Below, in pieces: positions 7,106 through 14,975 of a DNA stretch of 16,038 nucleotides. The notes under the pieces are model-generated. The model saw only the letters and a program-made list of their open reading frames with translations. It searched no databases and was not told the DNA's origin. Origin of the DNA: Bifidobacteriaceae bacterium (GTDB lineage: Bacteria; Actinomycetota; Actinomycetes; Actinomycetales; Bifidobacteriaceae); contig JAUMUB010000013.1 of assembly GCA_030530905.1 (NCBI GenBank), positions 1 through 16,038 on the forward strand, written 5' to 3'. The position numbers and the translations under genes are program-made. How positions within the stretch are numbered: the stretch's first letter is position 1; every line of letters begins with the position of its first letter.

Positions 7106-8073
7106 TACCACAACATTTGCCTTTCTAATAATTGCTGGCCAGCGTTCATATCACGCGCACCCCCCTCAGGAAGCATCCACTCGTTCACAGGAGGATTCGG
7201 TAATTCTCGGCGCTCATATACTGCAAGAGTTTTCACCCAATCTCCGCGTTGTAAAATCGTACGCAAAACCGAACGCAAATTCTCCTGCCAAGGAGCCGCA
7301 TCAATTGTTGCAATAAAACTATACGTGCCATCATGCCCTTTAATTGGTCTGGAAATAAAACTAGTCATATTCAGTCCAGCATCGCGTAACACGTTCAACA
7401 AGTTTGCTAGAACACCAGAACCAGTGCTAAGTGGAATAAATGCGATAATACTTTCAAAATCCTGAGCATCGCTACCGCATTGCTCTAATATGCTTCGAGC
7501 CTGATTACGTGGAGCAAGCAACAAAAAATCAGTGCGAGCGCCAACATAATCTTGAACGTTCCTTTTCAACACTCGAATATGTGGATATATTGTTTCACAA
7601 ATTTCAGGAGCTAACGCCAACTGTCCCGCTTGTAAGTCTCTGCACGCGGCAGCATTCGACGTAGTGTTCTGAACGTGCAAATGATGTTGACGAATAAAGT
7701 TCTTGCACTGTGCTAAACCATGAGGATGAGCTAATACTTCACAGTCGGCAATATCTTCACCATTAGCAAAATCGTTTTTTAAACAAAAAGCGTTAAAATG
7801 AACGGGAGTGCCGATTCGACCAATGCCAACAATATTCTCACTATCAATTAACGCATCTAAATTCGGAACAACATAGCCTTCAACATTATTTTCCCAAGCA
7901 ATAACACCAAATTGCTCATGATGAGAAACATGTTGAAAAATAGAGTTTGCATCTTCACACGCTTGCAACTCTAGATCAGAAAAATGTGATTCTAGTTTCT
8001 GCACATACGCTAAAGCAGCCTGATGAGTAAACGAACCTGACGGTCCTAAATATGCGAGCTTATGTTTCATCAT
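7105..8073 (-). CDS. pheA: Prephenate dehydratase (phenylalanine biosynthesis), diverged
   Basis: This enzyme converts prephenate to phenylpyruvate. It has 322 residues and no chorismate mutase domain. YLGPSGSFTHQAA at 8-20 and HPHGLAQC at about 116-123 match the family. Several hallmark motifs are altered: IAWENN at 58-63 replaces the usual PIENS, and ARTDF at 179-183 replaces NxTRF, keeping the catalytic-type Thr181 and Phe183 but with Asp for Arg. The C-terminal ACT-like domain (about 208-290) has ISRP where ESRP is usual, so feedback by phenylalanine may differ. A tail of about 30 residues follows. The ATG at 8073 has AGAAGAG before it and lies inside the end of the upstream membrane protein gene (14-bp overlap); an adjacent ATG at 8070 is equally possible. 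Neighbouring tyrA supports the assignment. Confidence 0.85.
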   Translation of the reverse strand: MMKHKLAYLGPSGSFTHQAALAYVQKLESHFSDLELQACEDANSIFQHVSHHEQFGVIAWENNVEGYVVPNLDALIDSENIVGIGRIGTPVHFNAFCLKNDFANGEDIADCEVLAHPHGLAQCKNFIRQHHLHVQNTTSNAAACRDLQAGQLALAPEICETIYPHIRVLKRNVQDYVGARTDFLLLAPRNQARSILEQCGSDAQDFESIIAFIPLSTGSGVLANLLNVLRDAGLNMTSFISRPIKGHDGTYSFIATIDAAPWQENLRSVLRTILQRGDWVKTLAVYERRELPNPPVNEWMLPEGGARDMNAGQQLLERQMLW

Positions 8074-8518
8074 GCAACTCTTCTACTCGTGTTTCTGGAA
8101 GTACAAACCATTGTTTTGGAAGTATAAGCACAATAATCTGTAATAGCAAACTACCATACAGCCACCAATATCCCACCTGAGATACGAAATATGGAACACT
8201 CACGCTAAAACCGATCGGAACTAGCACATCTCCTGCTATACCCCGACCAGAAAGCAAAACAATTAACGTAGAGCTCGCAATAAGATGCACAGCTAGACCA
8301 ACAGCGCCATCTCGCTGTCGAGCACACCATGTTGATATACCTAACAGCAAATACGATAAGACTAAACCAATTGGAATATTGTAATACGCTCCAAAACGAT
8401 GTATGAATGTGCCAATAAAAGCTGTGATACATGCTGAAGCAAACGTGATTAACACGCGAACTGCTACATGCTTCTTATAACTCCACGGCATATTATGCTG
8501 CACGTTCTTACTATTCAT
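8060..8518 (-). CDS. Four-helix membrane protein of unknown function
   Basis: I do not recognise this 152-residue protein. It has four hydrophobic segments at about 19-40, 46-66, 71-90 and 115-135, basic residues before the first, and a short acidic C-terminal tail, so it should sit in the cell membrane. There is no enzymatic motif. It is the first gene of the unit with pheA and tyrA and overlaps pheA by 14 bp, so its expression is tied to aromatic amino acid synthesis, but that is not proof of a shared role. The ATG at 8518 has almost no ribosome site and lies only about 30 bp after the typA terminator, which fits a leaderless transcript. An internal ATG at 8491 is a weaker start. Confidence 0.75.
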   Translation of the reverse strand: MNSKNVQHNMPWSYKKHVAVRVLITFASACITAFIGTFIHRFGAYYNIPIGLVLSYLLLGISTWCARQRDGAVGLAVHLIASSTLIVLLSGRGIAGDVLVPIGFSVSVPYFVSQVGYWWLYGSLLLQIIVLILPKQWFVLPETRVEELHDET

Positions 8519-8530
8519 ACTTCAAGTATG
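8516..8530 (-). promoter_or_regulatory. Palindrome over the start of the membrane protein gene
   Basis: CATACTT-C-AAGTATG is a perfect inverted repeat with 7-bp arms. One arm contains the ATG start; the other contains CATACT placed exactly where a -10 box would be if transcription began at the A of the ATG. This could be an operator over a leaderless promoter. A 7-bp-arm palindrome is expected about once by chance in a window of this size, so the support is its position only. Confidence 0.3.
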
Positions 8531-8544
8531 CCCCAGTGGGTAGG

Positions 8545-8587
8545 CAATAAAAAAGAAGTGTGACAAATATTTAAGTCACACTTCTTT
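8545..8587 (-). terminator. Rho-independent terminator of typA
   Basis: A perfect 13-bp stem (8552-8564 with 8575-8587), a 10-base AT loop and a run of six U residues on the minus strand lie 24 bp after the typA stop. The stem is symmetric, but the longest U run is on the minus strand. Confidence 0.92.
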
Positions 8588-8611
8588 CTACAAGCAGCTT
8601 AAGTAGATATT

Positions 8612-10534
8612 TTACTTATTTGCGTTTTGACGACGCTGCTTAGCACGCCACTTATACCATTCGTCACGGCTTAAAATAATCTTGCGAACACGAATAGCTT
8701 CTGGAGTAACCTCAACGCACTCATCTTCATTAGCGAAATCAAGTGATTCTTCCAAACTCATCTTAATAGGAGGAGTTAAGGTTTCCAAAACATCTGCAGT
8801 TGCAGAACGCATATTTGTCATATGCTTAGCCAAAGTAATATTTACGTCAAGCTCATCAGGCTTATTGTTGATACCAACAACCTGTCCCTCATATACGGAG
8901 CTTTGTGGTTCTACGAAGAAGTTACCGCGAGCCTGCAAACGCTGCATAGCGTATGGAGTTGCAGTTCCTTGACGGTCAGCAACCATAGAACCATTCTGAC
9001 GGGTAACAATAGCACCTGCCCAAGGTGCAAAACCAGCAGAAATGGAGCTTGCAATACCAGTACCACGAGTTGCAGAAAGCAAAGCAGTACGGAAACCAAT
9101 TAAGCCTCGTGATGGAACAGTAAACTGCATACGAACCCAGCCAGAACCATGGTTACTCATGCTGTCCATATGACCTTTTCGGTCAGCCATCAACTGAGTT
9201 ACCGTACCTAAATATTCTTCAGGAACATCAATAGTAGTATTTTCCATTGGCTCATGAATCGTACCATCAATGGTCTTAGTAACAACCTGAGGGCGGCCAA
9301 CAGTAAGCTCATAACCTTCACGGCGCATCTGCTCAGCTAAGACTGCCAAAGCCAACTCGCCACGTCCCTGAACTTCCCAAGCATCCGGACGTTCAGTTGG
9401 AACAACCTTAATTGAAACGTTACCAATAAGCTCGCGATCAAGACGATCCTTAATCATACGTGCAGTAAGCTTATGACCTTTACCCTCTGTGCCTGCAAGC
9501 GGTGAATCGTTCACACCAAAAGTCATAGAAATTGCAGGATCATCAACGTGAATTAAAGGCAATGGTGATGGATTATTTGGATCAACAATTGTTTCACCAA
9601 TCATAATATCGTCAACACCAGCAACAGCAACAATATCTCCAGGGCCTGCTGATTCTACTGGCTCACGTTCCAAACCTTGTGTACGCAATAATTCGCTTAC
9701 ACGGAAGTTTTCAATAGAACCATCAACACGAGATAAGCCGTAAGTCTTGCCCTTTTCAAGTGTGCCGTTATAAATACGCACTAAACCTAAACGACCAAGG
9801 AAGTCTGAAGAATCGATATTTGCAACATGCGCTTGCAAAGCTGCGCCCTCTTCATACTCTGGCGCAGGAATATTAGAAATAATAGAATCAAATAATGGCT
9901 CTAAATTATCATTATCTGGCAATTGACCATTTTGTGGAAGGTTTGCTGAAGCATAACCTGCTTTTGCCGCGCAATAAATAACAGGTAAATCAAGCAGAGC
10001 ATCAAGGTCAAGATCAATACCCTCTTCAACAACATCCTGCGCTAAACCTAACAATAAGTCAGAAGCTTCGCTTACAACCTCTTCAATACGTGAATCAGGA
10101 CGATCAACCTTATTTACACATAAAATCACAGGGAGCTTAGCTTCAAGTGCTTTACGAAGCACGAAACGGGTCTGAGGCAAAGGACCTTCGGAAGCATCAA
10201 CTAATAACACAACTCCATCAACCATGGAAATACCACGTTCCACTTCGCCACCGAAGTCAGCGTGGCCTGGAGTATCGATAACGTTAATCGTAATTCCCTC
10301 AGAGTGACCATACTTCGCCGCTAACGGACCTGTGTACTTAACAGCCGTGTTCTTAGCAAGAATAGTAATACCCTTTTCACGTTCCAAATCGTTGGAATCC
10401 ATCACACGATCCGGCACTTCCTCACGTTCGTTAAAAACATGAGATTGTTGAAGCATTGCGTTTACCAGTGTGGTCTTACCATGATCAACGTGTGCCACAA
10501 TTGCTACGTTTCGAATATCGCCGCGAACAGCCAT
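8612..10534 (-). CDS. typA: Ribosome-associated translational GTPase TypA/BipA
   Basis: This EF-G-like GTPase acts on ribosomes, notably in 50S assembly and stress or cold adaptation. It has 640 residues, somewhat longer than the roughly 605 of E. coli BipA. The G motifs are clear: HVDHGKTT (15-22), EREKGITI (51-58), DTPGH (87-91), NKVD (141-144) and CAAKAG as G5 near 188-193. The elongation factor domains II, III and V follow, with [10 protein letters not shown] and [19 protein letters not shown] typical of TypA. A loop of about 12 residues ([12 protein letters not shown], 69-80) lies between G2 and G3; I do not recall it from enterobacterial BipA. The ATG at 10534 is preceded by GAAAGG. It appears to be its own transcription unit, with a 148-bp leader region and a strong terminator. 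Confidence 0.97.
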   Translation of the reverse strand: MAVRGDIRNVAIVAHVDHGKTTLVNAMLQQSHVFNEREEVPDRVMDSNDLEREKGITILAKNTAVKYTGPLAAKYGHSEGITINVIDTPGHADFGGEVERGISMVDGVVLLVDASEGPLPQTRFVLRKALEAKLPVILCVNKVDRPDSRIEEVVSEASDLLLGLAQDVVEEGIDLDLDALLDLPVIYCAAKAGYASANLPQNGQLPDNDNLEPLFDSIISNIPAPEYEEGAALQAHVANIDSSDFLGRLGLVRIYNGTLEKGKTYGLSRVDGSIENFRVSELLRTQGLEREPVESAGPGDIVAVAGVDDIMIGETIVDPNNPSPLPLIHVDDPAISMTFGVNDSPLAGTEGKGHKLTARMIKDRLDRELIGNVSIKVVPTERPDAWEVQGRGELALAVLAEQMRREGYELTVGRPQVVTKTIDGTIHEPMENTTIDVPEEYLGTVTQLMADRKGHMDSMSNHGSGWVRMQFTVPSRGLIGFRTALLSATRGTGIASSISAGFAPWAGAIVTRQNGSMVADRQGTATPYAMQRLQARGNFFVEPQSSVYEGQVVGINNKPDELDVNITLAKHMTNMRSATADVLETLTPPIKMSLEESLDFANEDECVEVTPEAIRVRKIILSRDEWYKWRAKQRRQNANK

Positions 10535-10566
10535 CGAAAACCTTTCTTTTCATTCCTGATTTGGGA

Positions 10567-10600
10567 GGTTATATACATAACCAGAACATGCCGTACTATA
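10567..10600 (-). promoter_or_regulatory. typA leader: possible -10 box and 5' hairpin
   Basis: On the minus strand TATAGT (10595-10600) could be a -10 box, although no good -35 precedes it. The predicted RNA would then begin near 10588 and fold at once into GGTTAT-loop-ATAACC (10567-10582, 6-bp arms, 4-base loop). Another ATAACC lies at 10606-10611. The 5' hairpin might stabilise the message; this is an inference from position. Confidence 0.35.
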
Positions 10601-10682
10601 CAGCAATAACCTTGTGAGATTCTACCCATATTGCTTGACGTTTTTACACTTTTTAAGTGCGTTACCTATTACAAAAAGTTTT

Positions 10683-11372
10683 TTATTCTTCCTCTTGTTC
10701 TGTTTGAGTATAGGTTTGTGGTAAGAATGGAGCCAAAGACGGTAGTTCTTGTATGCTTTCAAAACCCATGTTTTCTAAAAACACATCAGTGGTAACCAGC
10801 ATACTTGCGTGAGTTTGCTCATCAACGCCATCTTCTTTTATTAAACCGCGAACGAATAAGGATCTAATCACACCATCACTATTCACACCGCGAATTGCAG
10901 CAACATCAGCACGAGTCATCGGCTGCTTATACGCGATAATAGCCAAAGCTTCTAACGCTGCCTGAGATAATCTACTAGACTGCTTATCCTTAAGAAAAGC
11001 ACTAACAATCGGCTCGAAAGCAGCTTTACTAGCAAACTGCCAGCCACGATTTGTTTTGCGAATTTCAAATCCGAACGCATTTTGCTCATCATCATGATTG
11101 TATCGCGCTTCTAAATGCGCTAACGCTTCTTCAACTTCATGCGCAGGAACAACGAGAACACGCGCAAAATCCTCAACCGTTTTAGGTGAATCAGTCGCCA
11201 TTAAAATTGCTTCAATACAAGCCTGCACTCCGCCTGGAAAATCATGAGCGTCAAAATCTAAATACTCAGGACGTGAATAATCATTTTCGTTTGAAGCTTG
11301 AGAATTATCCTGAATTACCTGTTGAGACACCTGCGCATCCACTTCTTGTTCCATATTATTATCATCCATCAT
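10683..11372 (-). CDS. scpB: Segregation and condensation protein ScpB
   Basis: ScpB is the winged-helix partner of ScpA and SMC in the bacterial condensin. It has 229 residues. An acidic disordered N-terminus of about 45 residues precedes the first winged-helix domain (GVQACIEAILMATDSPKTV). The second contains the family hallmark LSQAALEALAIIAYKQPMTR and the run RADVAAIRGVNSDGVIRSL, followed by RGLI. It lies 38 bp after scpA and is last in the xerD-parA-scpA-scpB cluster. The ATG at 11372 has AGG seven bases before it; a second ATG follows immediately. I see no clear terminator before typA, so some read-through is possible. Confidence 0.94.
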   Translation of the reverse strand: MMDDNNMEQEVDAQVSQQVIQDNSQASNENDYSRPEYLDFDAHDFPGGVQACIEAILMATDSPKTVEDFARVLVVPAHEVEEALAHLEARYNHDDEQNAFGFEIRKTNRGWQFASKAAFEPIVSAFLKDKQSSRLSQAALEALAIIAYKQPMTRADVAAIRGVNSDGVIRSLFVRGLIKEDGVDEQTHASMLVTTDVFLENMGFESIQELPSLAPFLPQTYTQTEQEEE

Positions 11373-11410
11373 CTCTTCACCTAAGCATGTAGCACTTGCA
11401 ACTCGTGCTA

Positions 11411-12235
11411 TTACGCAAAATCACCCTCGCTAATAATCAGATCATCATCACTGTTTCCAACCCAGCGTAACTGCAATTCTTCAAAAGGTTGCTGCTGTTT
11501 AAACTGAATAAAACCTTGCTTAAATAATGCTAAAACCGCTAAAAATCTTGCGACAATTTCAATATTTCGCGTAGTATCTTCGATTATTTCACTAAAACTT
11601 ATTGCACCGTGTTCTGGCAAAGAGCGCAAACGATGCTGCACAATCGCAGACTGCTCTTGCAAATCGACCATCGGAACATGAAGCTGATGTAAAGAAACAC
11701 TTTGGGCAGGAGCATTAATAAAAGCATGAACTGCTAACTGTGCAAGCTGCTCAGCGGACACATTCCATTGAATATCAGGTAACGTATTTGCCACATTTGC
11801 ATCAATATAAGCCGGATGCGCATACCGCCCAGAATTTGCCGCAAAACATTCTCGAAGCACATCAGAAGCTTCACGGAATGCGCGATATTGCAACAGTCTT
11901 GCAAACAGCAAATCACGCTCTCGCAAGGCTTCCATGCTCTGCTCATCATTCTCATCATCATATGGCAATAACGCCGCCGATTTTGCATCAACAAGAATAG
12001 AAGCTACGTCTAAAAAAGCACTCGCCTGTTCCATATCTTGAGTTAAATCAAGAGTTTGAATATAAGCCAAGAATTCTTCAGTAATAATTGATAAAGAAAG
12101 CTCAGTTAACTCTAATTTTTTATTAGCAACAAGGCTTAATAACGCGTCAAACGGACCACTATATACTTCAAGATTCACTGAAAACCCTGTTGTATTTGTA
12201 TTGTGATCTTCTAAAACGTGTTCCTGGTCGCTCAT
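11411..12235 (-). CDS. scpA: Segregation and condensation protein ScpA (kleisin)
   Basis: ScpA is the kleisin that bridges the two heads of SMC and binds ScpB. It has 274 residues. The N-terminal SMC-neck-binding region reads FSVNLEVYSGPFDALLSL, then KKLELTELSLSIITEEFLAYI, matching the family pattern. The middle is variable and Gln/Ala-rich. The C-terminal winged helix that binds the SMC cap is seen in SFSEIIEDTTRNIEIVARFL and ALFKQGFIQFKQQQPF. It lies 27 bp after parA and 38 bp before scpB. The ribosome site before the ATG at 12235 is weak (TTAAGAACA), so translation may depend on coupling to parA. The smc gene is not in the window. Confidence 0.94.
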   Translation of the reverse strand: MSDQEHVLEDHNTNTTGFSVNLEVYSGPFDALLSLVANKKLELTELSLSIITEEFLAYIQTLDLTQDMEQASAFLDVASILVDAKSAALLPYDDENDEQSMEALRERDLLFARLLQYRAFREASDVLRECFAANSGRYAHPAYIDANVANTLPDIQWNVSAEQLAQLAVHAFINAPAQSVSLHQLHVPMVDLQEQSAIVQHRLRSLPEHGAISFSEIIEDTTRNIEIVARFLAVLALFKQGFIQFKQQQPFEELQLRWVGNSDDDLIISEGDFA

Positions 12236-12262
12236 TGTTCTTAACTTACAATTTATAAGTTG

Positions 12263-13132
12263 TTAGGCGATAATACCTTTTGCAATAAGTTCGCGTGATA
12301 CTTCGCGATATTCAAGAGAAGTCTTATGGTTAGGCATAAAAATAGTTATTGGCGCTGCCGCAACCGTAGAATCAGGTAGCTTGATTGAGCGTGAAATAAC
12401 GGAATGTAACACCTTCTCATTAAAAGCTTCATAAATGCGCTGAAGCACTTCTTCACAATGCAACGAGCGCGTATACATGGTGACAAGAACTCCGTACACT
12501 TCTAAATTAGGATTAATACGTGACTGTATTTTTTCAATTGATTGCATTAACAATGCCACGCCACGTAGTGCAAAGAATTCTGCAGCAACAGGAATAATCA
12601 CACCGTCTGCAGCGGTTAAAGCATTCACCGTAAGCAAACCTAAAGAAGGCTGACAGTCAATAATAATCGCATCATACTCGTCACGAACCTTACGCAAAAC
12701 ACCAGCGAGAACCTGTTCGCGACCAACTTCTGTCACCAATTGAACTTCTGCTGCTGATAAATCAATATTTGCTGGAATTATATCAATACCATCAAAATCT
12801 GTATGCTGCACTACCTCATGAACATCCAATGATGCGTCAAATAGAAGATTATATATAGTATATTCTGCAGTATTTGGGTTAATTCCTAAACCAACAGTTG
12901 CAGCTCCTTGAGGATCAAAATCCACAATAAGAACTTTGCGTCCATATTGGCTTAAAGCACCTGCAATATTTATGGATGACGTGGTTTTACCAACGCCACC
13001 TTTTTGATTACACATTGCAATAATACGCGCTGGACCGTGATTTTCTAATGGTTCAGGCGCAGAAAAAGTCTCATAATCTCTACCGAGCATATCCTTAGGC
13101 ATACTGTTTACCTTATCAAATAACATACCCAC
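12263..13132 (-). CDS. parA: ParA/Soj-family ATPase of the scpAB cluster
   Basis: This is a deviant Walker ATPase of the ParA/MinD family. Counting from the GTG at 13132 it has 289 residues. A 35-residue extension precedes the deviant Walker A KGGVGKTT (44-51), switch-like DFDPQG (71-76) and Walker B DAIIIDCQPS with Asp159. It lies between xerD (24 bp) and scpA (27 bp), an arrangement also known from other actinobacteria (the Rv1708-Rv1709-Rv1710 order in mycobacteria). No parB follows, so it is an orphan copy and may serve condensin or cell-cycle functions rather than origin segregation; that is an inference. The start is uncertain: GTG 13132, ATG 13126 and ATG 13099 all lack a strong ribosome site. 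Confidence 0.9.
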   Translation of the reverse strand: MGMLFDKVNSMPKDMLGRDYETFSAPEPLENHGPARIIAMCNQKGGVGKTTSSINIAGALSQYGRKVLIVDFDPQGAATVGLGINPNTAEYTIYNLLFDASLDVHEVVQHTDFDGIDIIPANIDLSAAEVQLVTEVGREQVLAGVLRKVRDEYDAIIIDCQPSLGLLTVNALTAADGVIIPVAAEFFALRGVALLMQSIEKIQSRINPNLEVYGVLVTMYTRSLHCEEVLQRIYEAFNEKVLHSVISRSIKLPDSTVAAAPITIFMPNHKTSLEYREVSRELIAKGIIA

Positions 13133-13156
13133 ATGAAATCGTAGTGTTTATCATTA

Positions 13157-14080
13157 CTACTTTGCACGAGGATGCGCGTTTATATATGTTTCTATTAAAA
13201 GTTCAGGGCTAATATGCGTGTAAATTTGCGTTGTTGTCACACTTGCATGTCCTAAAAGTTCTTGAACTGTGCGAACATTAGCACCGCCTTGAATTAAATG
13301 AGTTGCAAACGAGTGACGCAAAGTATGAGGGTGCAACGTGACATGTAAGTGCGCGCGTTTTCCTGCAAGCACTATTGCCTCCCATGCTGATTGTCGTGAT
13401 AAACGCTTCCCCCGCTTGTTTAAGAAAATTGCACGTCGCTCATGCGTGGTCTTACTTTTATCTTCCAATACTGTACGACCATGTTTAATATATTTTTCTA
13501 AAGCTTCAATCGCATAAGAACCAATCGGCACTAAACGTTGTTTATCTCCTTTGCCTGTTAGCCGAACTACGCGCTCTTGAAAATCAATATCCTCAAAATT
13601 ACATCCTACTGCTTCAGAAACACGCGCTCCTGTAGCATATAGAAATTCAAGCAATGCTTTATCTCTTAACACTATAGGATCTAACGAACCGCTCATAGCC
13701 GCAGTATCAAGCAGTTTTGTGACCTCGTCTACGTCTAACACGTCAGGAAGTGGTTGTGTCATTTTTGGCGGTTTAATAAACACCGACACATCTTGCGTGT
13801 ATCCATCTAAAGTGGAAATAAAACGGTGAAACTCATGAATACTTGCAATACGGCGTGCCACACTACGCGCACTTGAGCCAATCTCAGACAAGTGCAACAC
13901 ATATTGCTCAATAAGCTCACGAGAAATATCGTTAAAAGAGTGAATATCATGCTGTTCTAACCATGCAATGTACTGTTGAATATCGGCACTATACGCACTT
14001 ACAGTTGCAGAAGATAAACCACGCTCCACGCTAATATACGCAACAAACTGCTGATATATTTTTGTAAAATTACGATCCAT
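13157..14080 (-). CDS. xerD: Tyrosine recombinase XerD
   Basis: XerD is the partner of XerC in dimer resolution at dif, activated by FtsK. It has 307 residues, a normal length. The N-terminal core-binding domain (about 1-110) includes YISVERGLSSATVSAYSADI. The catalytic set is complete: Arg153 (ATGARVSEAVG), Lys177 (GKGDKQR), His252 and Arg255 (HTLRHSFATH), His278 (GHASVTTTQ) and Tyr287 (IYTH). The position next to parA-scpAB and the phrase QELLGHASVTTTQIYTHI favour XerD over XerC. AAGGA before the ATG at 14080 sets the start. It heads the segregation cluster, and its promoter should lie in the roughly 210 bp before it. Confidence 0.93.
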   Translation of the reverse strand: MDRNFTKIYQQFVAYISVERGLSSATVSAYSADIQQYIAWLEQHDIHSFNDISRELIEQYVLHLSEIGSSARSVARRIASIHEFHRFISTLDGYTQDVSVFIKPPKMTQPLPDVLDVDEVTKLLDTAAMSGSLDPIVLRDKALLEFLYATGARVSEAVGCNFEDIDFQERVVRLTGKGDKQRLVPIGSYAIEALEKYIKHGRTVLEDKSKTTHERRAIFLNKRGKRLSRQSAWEAIVLAGKRAHLHVTLHPHTLRHSFATHLIQGGANVRTVQELLGHASVTTTQIYTHISPELLIETYINAHPRAK

Positions 14081-14291
14081 CTTTTCCTTAACACGATACT
14101 AGAACACAATACTATTATGCTGAACATAACGTAGCATACGTCTTATTATTATTCAAACAAACGAAATTACAATAATTCAGTTATCTAAATTATTCTACTC
14201 TCAATTATCAATCATCTATCTTAAAAACCACAATTAAAGTCAGTTTTCCACGATTAAAACCACGAGCGTTCACGGTTGTTATATAAAAGAA
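14081..14291 (-). promoter_or_regulatory. Upstream region of xerD with a 20-bp-period repeat
   Basis: No gene is seen here. Two 11-bp direct repeats, CCACRATTAAA on the plus strand (14228-14238 and 14248-14258), begin 20 bp apart, and a third CCACGA core starts at 14260. On the minus strand TTGAAT followed 17 bp later by TACGTT is a possible weak promoter for xerD. The repeats lie just after the rplT terminator and about 150 bp before xerD; a regulatory role is a guess. Confidence 0.3.
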
Positions 14292-14313
14292 AACCCCACC
14301 ATGCGGTGGGGTT
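14283..14313 (-). terminator. Rho-independent terminator of infC-rpmI-rplT
   Basis: A perfect 9-bp GC-rich stem, AACCCCACC (14292-14300) with GGTGGGGTT (14305-14313), has a four-base loop and on the minus strand is followed by TTTTCTTTTAT overlapping the stem base. It lies 15 bp after the rplT stop. Confidence 0.93.
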
Positions 14314-14328
14314 AATCTCACACAAAAG

Positions 14329-14712
14329 TTACTTTGCAACAGGTGCGTTTACATCTGCTGGCAATGCCTTCTTAGCTTCAGCAACAATTGTCTTGAAAGT
14401 CTCTGGATCGCTAACAGCAATTTCTGCTAATGCGCGACGATCAAGTTCAATGCCTGCTAAACGAAGACCCTGCATGAAACGATTATAAGTAATGCCTTCT
14501 GCACGTACTGCAGCATTAATACGGGTGATCCACAACTTGCGGAAATCAGCCTTGCGTGCCTTACGATCACGGAAGTTATAAGTAAATGAGTGAAGAAGCT
14601 GTTCCTTTGCCTTGCGGTATAAACGGGAACGCTGTCCACGATAACCGGAAGCCCTCTCAAGAACAACGCGACGCTTCTTGTGAGCATTTACTGCGCGTTT
14701 TACTCGTGCCAT
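14329..14712 (-). CDS. rplT: 50S ribosomal protein L20
   Basis: L20 binds 23S rRNA early in 50S assembly and, in some bacteria, represses its own operon. It has 127 residues, very basic at the N-terminus: [18 protein letters not shown], then [19 protein letters not shown]. The C-terminal globular part contains [20 protein letters not shown] and [15 protein letters not shown], as in all L20 proteins. About ten residues extend past the usual end. GAGGAAAAT precedes the ATG at 14712. It is the last gene of the infC operon, 30 bp after rpmI, and is followed by the terminator. Confidence 0.98.
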   Translation of the reverse strand: MARVKRAVNAHKKRRVVLERASGYRGQRSRLYRKAKEQLLHSFTYNFRDRKARKADFRKLWITRINAAVRAEGITYNRFMQGLRLAGIELDRRALAEIAVSDPETFKTIVAEAKKALPADVNAPVAK

Positions 14713-14742
14713 ATTTTCCTCTGCTTTCTAAGATGACTAAGC

Positions 14743-14937
14743 TCAGATACCGAGCAACTTCTTCATTTTCTTTGCCTGTGCAGGTGCTAATACCTGATCT
14801 TCCTTCAAAGCACGACGCTTACGAGCGGACTTATGCTCAAGGTTGTGACGCATAGCGCTACCAGCCTGCATAAGCTTACCCTTACCAGTTACGCGGATAC
14901 GCTTACGAGCGGCGGAATTGCTTTTCATCTTCGGCAT
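14743..14937 (-). CDS. rpmI: 50S ribosomal protein L35
   Basis: L35 is a small rRNA-binding protein of the large subunit. It has 64 residues, the normal length. [20 protein letters not shown] at the N-terminus is the family signature (usual PKMKTxxAxxKRfkvTgsG), and [15 protein letters not shown] is the conserved middle. A strong AAGGAGGG precedes the ATG at 14937. It lies between infC (38 bp) and rplT (30 bp), the standard order. Confidence 0.98.
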   Translation of the reverse strand: MPKMKSNSAARKRIRVTGKGKLMQAGSAMRHNLEHKSARKRRALKEDQVLAPAQAKKMKKLLGI

Positions 14938-14975
14938 TGCTGCCCTCCTTGTTACTTGAATGATTACAACAGCAA

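Noticed and set aside
7004..7465. A 153-codon plus-strand frame opposite the tyrA-pheA junction
   Set aside because: Both minus-strand genes are well supported across it, and the product is low-complexity without motifs.
7591..7598. Half of a parS site (TGTTTCAC)
   Set aside because: The second half of the palindrome is missing (AAATTTCA follows), and it lies inside the pheA coding sequence away from any parB.
10647..10659. Hairpin CACTT-TTT-AAGTG after scpB as a terminator
   Set aside because: Only five AT-rich pairs, and on the minus strand it is followed by A residues, not U.
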